64,000 bases of DNA from Burkholderiales bacterium. Lineage in GTDB: Bacteria; Pseudomonadota; Gammaproteobacteria; Burkholderiales; Casimicrobiaceae. Location of the stretch: positions 1 to 64,000 of the forward strand of contig JAEUPL010000005.1 of NCBI GenBank assembly GCA_016790165.1. The letters run 5' to 3'. The notes under the pieces were generated by a model. The model saw only the letters and a program-made list of their open reading frames with translations, was not told the DNA's origin and made no database searches. Both the position numbers and the translations under genes were made by a program. Below are positions 62,736 to 64,000 of the stretch, piece by piece; within the stretch, counting starts at the first letter, position 1; the number at the start of each line of letters is the position of its first letter.

Positions 62736-62752
62736 TTTTCCAAAGGAAAACC

Positions 62753-63118
62753 ATGACCACCCGCTACACCGAAGACCACGAATACATCAAGATGGACGGC
62801 GACATTGGCACCGTCGGCATCACCCACTTCGCGCAGGACAAACTGGGCGATCTCGTTTATGTTGAGCAGCCGAAAGTAGGCCGCAAGCTCGCGGCGAAAG
62901 AAGACGCTGCGATCATTGAATCGGTCAAGGCCGCTGCCGAAGTGAAGTCCCCTGTTGACGGCGAAGTGGTCGAAGTGAACGAAGCGGTGGTCGCCGATCC
63001 GTCGCTGGTGAACACTGATCCCGAAGGCGCTGGCTGGTTCTTCAAGATCAAGGTCAGCGATGCCGGCGCGGTGGCAAAGCTGCATGACGAAACGGCGTAC
63101 AAGGCGATGATTGCGTAG
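62753..63118 (+). CDS. gcvH: glycine cleavage system H-protein
   Basis: A 121-residue lipoyl carrier that shuttles intermediates between P-, T- and L-proteins. The lipoylated lysine is in IIESVKAAAEV; YTEDHEYIKMDGDIGTVGIT is the usual N-terminus. AAAGGA precedes the ATG. Followed by a short REP-containing gap and a GNAT gene before gcvP. Confidence 0.97.
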   Translation: MTTRYTEDHEYIKMDGDIGTVGITHFAQDKLGDLVYVEQPKVGRKLAAKEDAAIIESVKAAAEVKSPVDGEVVEVNEAVVADPSLVNTDPEGAGWFFKIKVSDAGAVAKLHDETAYKAMIA

Positions 63119-63128
63119 CGATCTCGTC

Positions 63129-63212
63129 GCCCCTGCGTCGGCAGGGGCCGAGCGACTTTGGGTCAGTACACCGCCGCCACGCGAGACACTGGATTCCTGC
63201 CTGCGCAGGAAT
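63129..63212. repeat. paired REP-like hairpins between gcvH and the GNAT gene
   Basis: Hairpin one, GCCCCTGC-GTCG-GCAGGGGC type (63129-63148); hairpin two, ATTCCTGC-CTGC-GCAGGAAT (63193-63212), in the context CACTGGATTCCTGCC...GGAATGACG that recurs widely in beta- and gammaproteobacteria. Confidence 0.8.
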
Positions 63213-63230
63213 GACGGAAGGAAAAACCTA

Positions 63231-63674
63231 GTGACCATTACCGTTCGCCCCCTTACAACCACCGACCGCACGGCCTGGCAGGCGCTCTGGAAGGACTATC
63301 TCGACTTCTACAAGACGTCGCTGCCGCCGGAGCAGTTTGACCTGACGTGGGCGCGCTTTCACGATCCGGCGGAACCGATGTTTGCGCTCGGCGCGTTCGA
63401 GAATGAGGCCATGCTTGGCATCGTGCACTACATCTTTCACCGCTCGTGCTGGACGCCGGGGCCATACGTGTACTTGCAGGACCTCTTCACCGCTGCCGAC
63501 GCCCGCGGCAAAGGCGTGGGACGTGCACTGATCGCGGCGGTGTATGCCGCGGCGAAGGCTGAGGGCGCTTCACGCGTGCATTGGTTGACGCACGAAACGA
63601 ATGCCAAAGCCATGGTGCTTTACAACGACGTCGCCGACCGCAGCGGCTTCCTGCAGTACCGCAAAGTCCTCTGA
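63231..63674 (+). CDS. GNAT-family N-acetyltransferase
   Basis: A 147-residue acetyltransferase. Core motif A is VYLQDLFTAADARGKGVGRALI (acetyl-CoA loop ARGKGVGRALI), followed by HWLTHETNAKAMVLYNDVA, like the diamine acetyltransferase/RimI-like group. It begins with GTG at 63231, 7 bases after GGAAGGA; an upstream in-frame extension passes through the REP hairpins and is not coding. It sits inside the gcv cluster, between gcvH and gcvP, with no obvious link to glycine metabolism. Confidence 0.88.
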   Translation: MTITVRPLTTTDRTAWQALWKDYLDFYKTSLPPEQFDLTWARFHDPAEPMFALGAFENEAMLGIVHYIFHRSCWTPGPYVYLQDLFTAADARGKGVGRALIAAVYAAAKAEGASRVHWLTHETNAKAMVLYNDVADRSGFLQYRKVL

Positions 63675-63728
63675 ATATCGAACGGCCCGCAGGTGCGGGC
63701 GATGCCAGTCAACGCCAAGAGAAAAAAC

Positions 63729-64000
63729 ATGTCCGATTTCCTCCCCCGCCACATCGGCCCCAATCGTGAAGAGCAGATGGACATGCTCGCGCAGGTGGAT
63801 GCCACGTCGCTCGAAGACCTCGTCGGCCAGGTGGTGCCGCCGAACCTCATCGGCGGCAAACGTCTCGCACTGCCACAGGCGCAAACTGAGGTTGAGGCAC
63901 TCGTCGAGCTGCGCGGCATTGCCCAGAAGAACCAGATCTTCAAGAGCTTCATCGGGCAGGGCTATGTGGGCACGGTGACGCCCGGGGTCATCCTTCGCAA
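63729..64000 (+). CDS. gcvP: glycine dehydrogenase (decarboxylating), P-protein, 5' part
   Basis: The first 90 codons are in the window; the gene runs off the right edge. Starts MSDFLPRHIGPNREEQMDML, the standard GcvP opening (RHIGP), and continues QNQIFKSFIGQGYVGT-like sequence (KNQIFKSFIGQGY) of the N-terminal domain. The PLP-binding part is beyond the window. GcvP decarboxylates glycine and loads the aminomethyl group on H-protein. Confidence 0.96.
   Translation, partial: MSDFLPRHIGPNREEQMDMLAQVDATSLEDLVGQVVPPNLIGGKRLALPQAQTEVEALVELRGIAQKNQIFKSFIGQGYVGTVTPGVILR

Noticed and set aside
1-64000. CRISPR array, prophage or complete insertion sequence
   Set aside because: No regularly spaced direct repeats, phage structural genes or transposase genes were seen. 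The only recombinase is IntI.

Overview
The window is high-GC chromosomal DNA from a betaproteobacterium, most likely of the Burkholderiales or a neighbouring group. This rests on gene order and families: TPR lipoprotein-lolB-ispE-tRNA-Gln-prs-rplY, xseB-ispA-dxs beside a Rieske oxygenase, gshB-EIIA(Man)-ptsH, argS-SPOR-dsbA, tsaD-plsY-folB, and a glycine-riboswitch gcv cluster. No species can be named from the sequence alone. Most of the window is housekeeping; the interest lies in regulation and in the intergenic repeats.

Layout. 1-2.3 kb: an integron-type integrase (intI) with a LexA-like box over its start codon, next to a secreted TPR protein of lower GC. 2.3-12.4 kb: an aldo-keto reductase, then rplY, prs, tRNA-Gln, ispE, lolB and a TPR lipoprotein on the minus strand, divergent from mutM; then xth and pyrE. 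12.4-15.2 kb: gshB, a mannose-type EIIA and HPr, with no ptsI behind them. 15.5-19.6 kb: a minus-strand operon of an SDR, a wax ester synthase/DGAT and two alpha/beta hydrolases (storage lipid). 19.8-23.1 kb: polysaccharide deacetylase, MBOAT acyltransferase and an AlgJ-like partner. 23.2-30.1 kb: a kinase, argS, a SPOR protein, two tandem DsbA proteins and a BtuF-like protein. 30.2-35.1 kb: dxs, ispA, xseB and a Rieske oxygenase. 35.1-47.3 kb: a giant AsmA/DUF748 protein, a PHB-depolymerase-like esterase, guanine deaminase, an MBL hydrolase, YqeY, rpsU, tsaD, plsY, folB and TerC. 47.8-54.6 kb: the glycerol-3-phosphate transporter ugpBAEC, an Lrp regulator, a saccharopine-dehydrogenase-like enzyme and ugpQ. 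54.5-61.2 kb: secreted proteins, a ThDP enzyme, small DUF proteins and an orphan TRAP binding protein. 61.2-64 kb: a tandem-type glycine riboswitch and gcvT, gcvH, an acetyltransferase and the start of gcvP, cut by the window end.

The most striking non-coding signal is a family of seven intergenic elements, each 120 bp (one arm is a base short in one copy). Each is two imperfect 60-bp halves head to head around a GTYRAC centre, with ACAGCTTTTT-like ends and a small CGACC/GGTCG hairpin in most halves. They occur between genes in every relative orientation and sometimes supply stop codons. Sequence has drifted between copies while length has not. They resemble ERIC-type elements in architecture but I do not recognise the sequence. 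Several other repeat types also sit between genes: a 162-bp element with GGAAACGCTGAA ends, a 182-bp MITE-like element, a cluster of AGGACGACG-plus-hairpin units, and inverted repeats inside the gcv cluster.

All coordinates and comparisons were made by eye; no database search or folding program was used.
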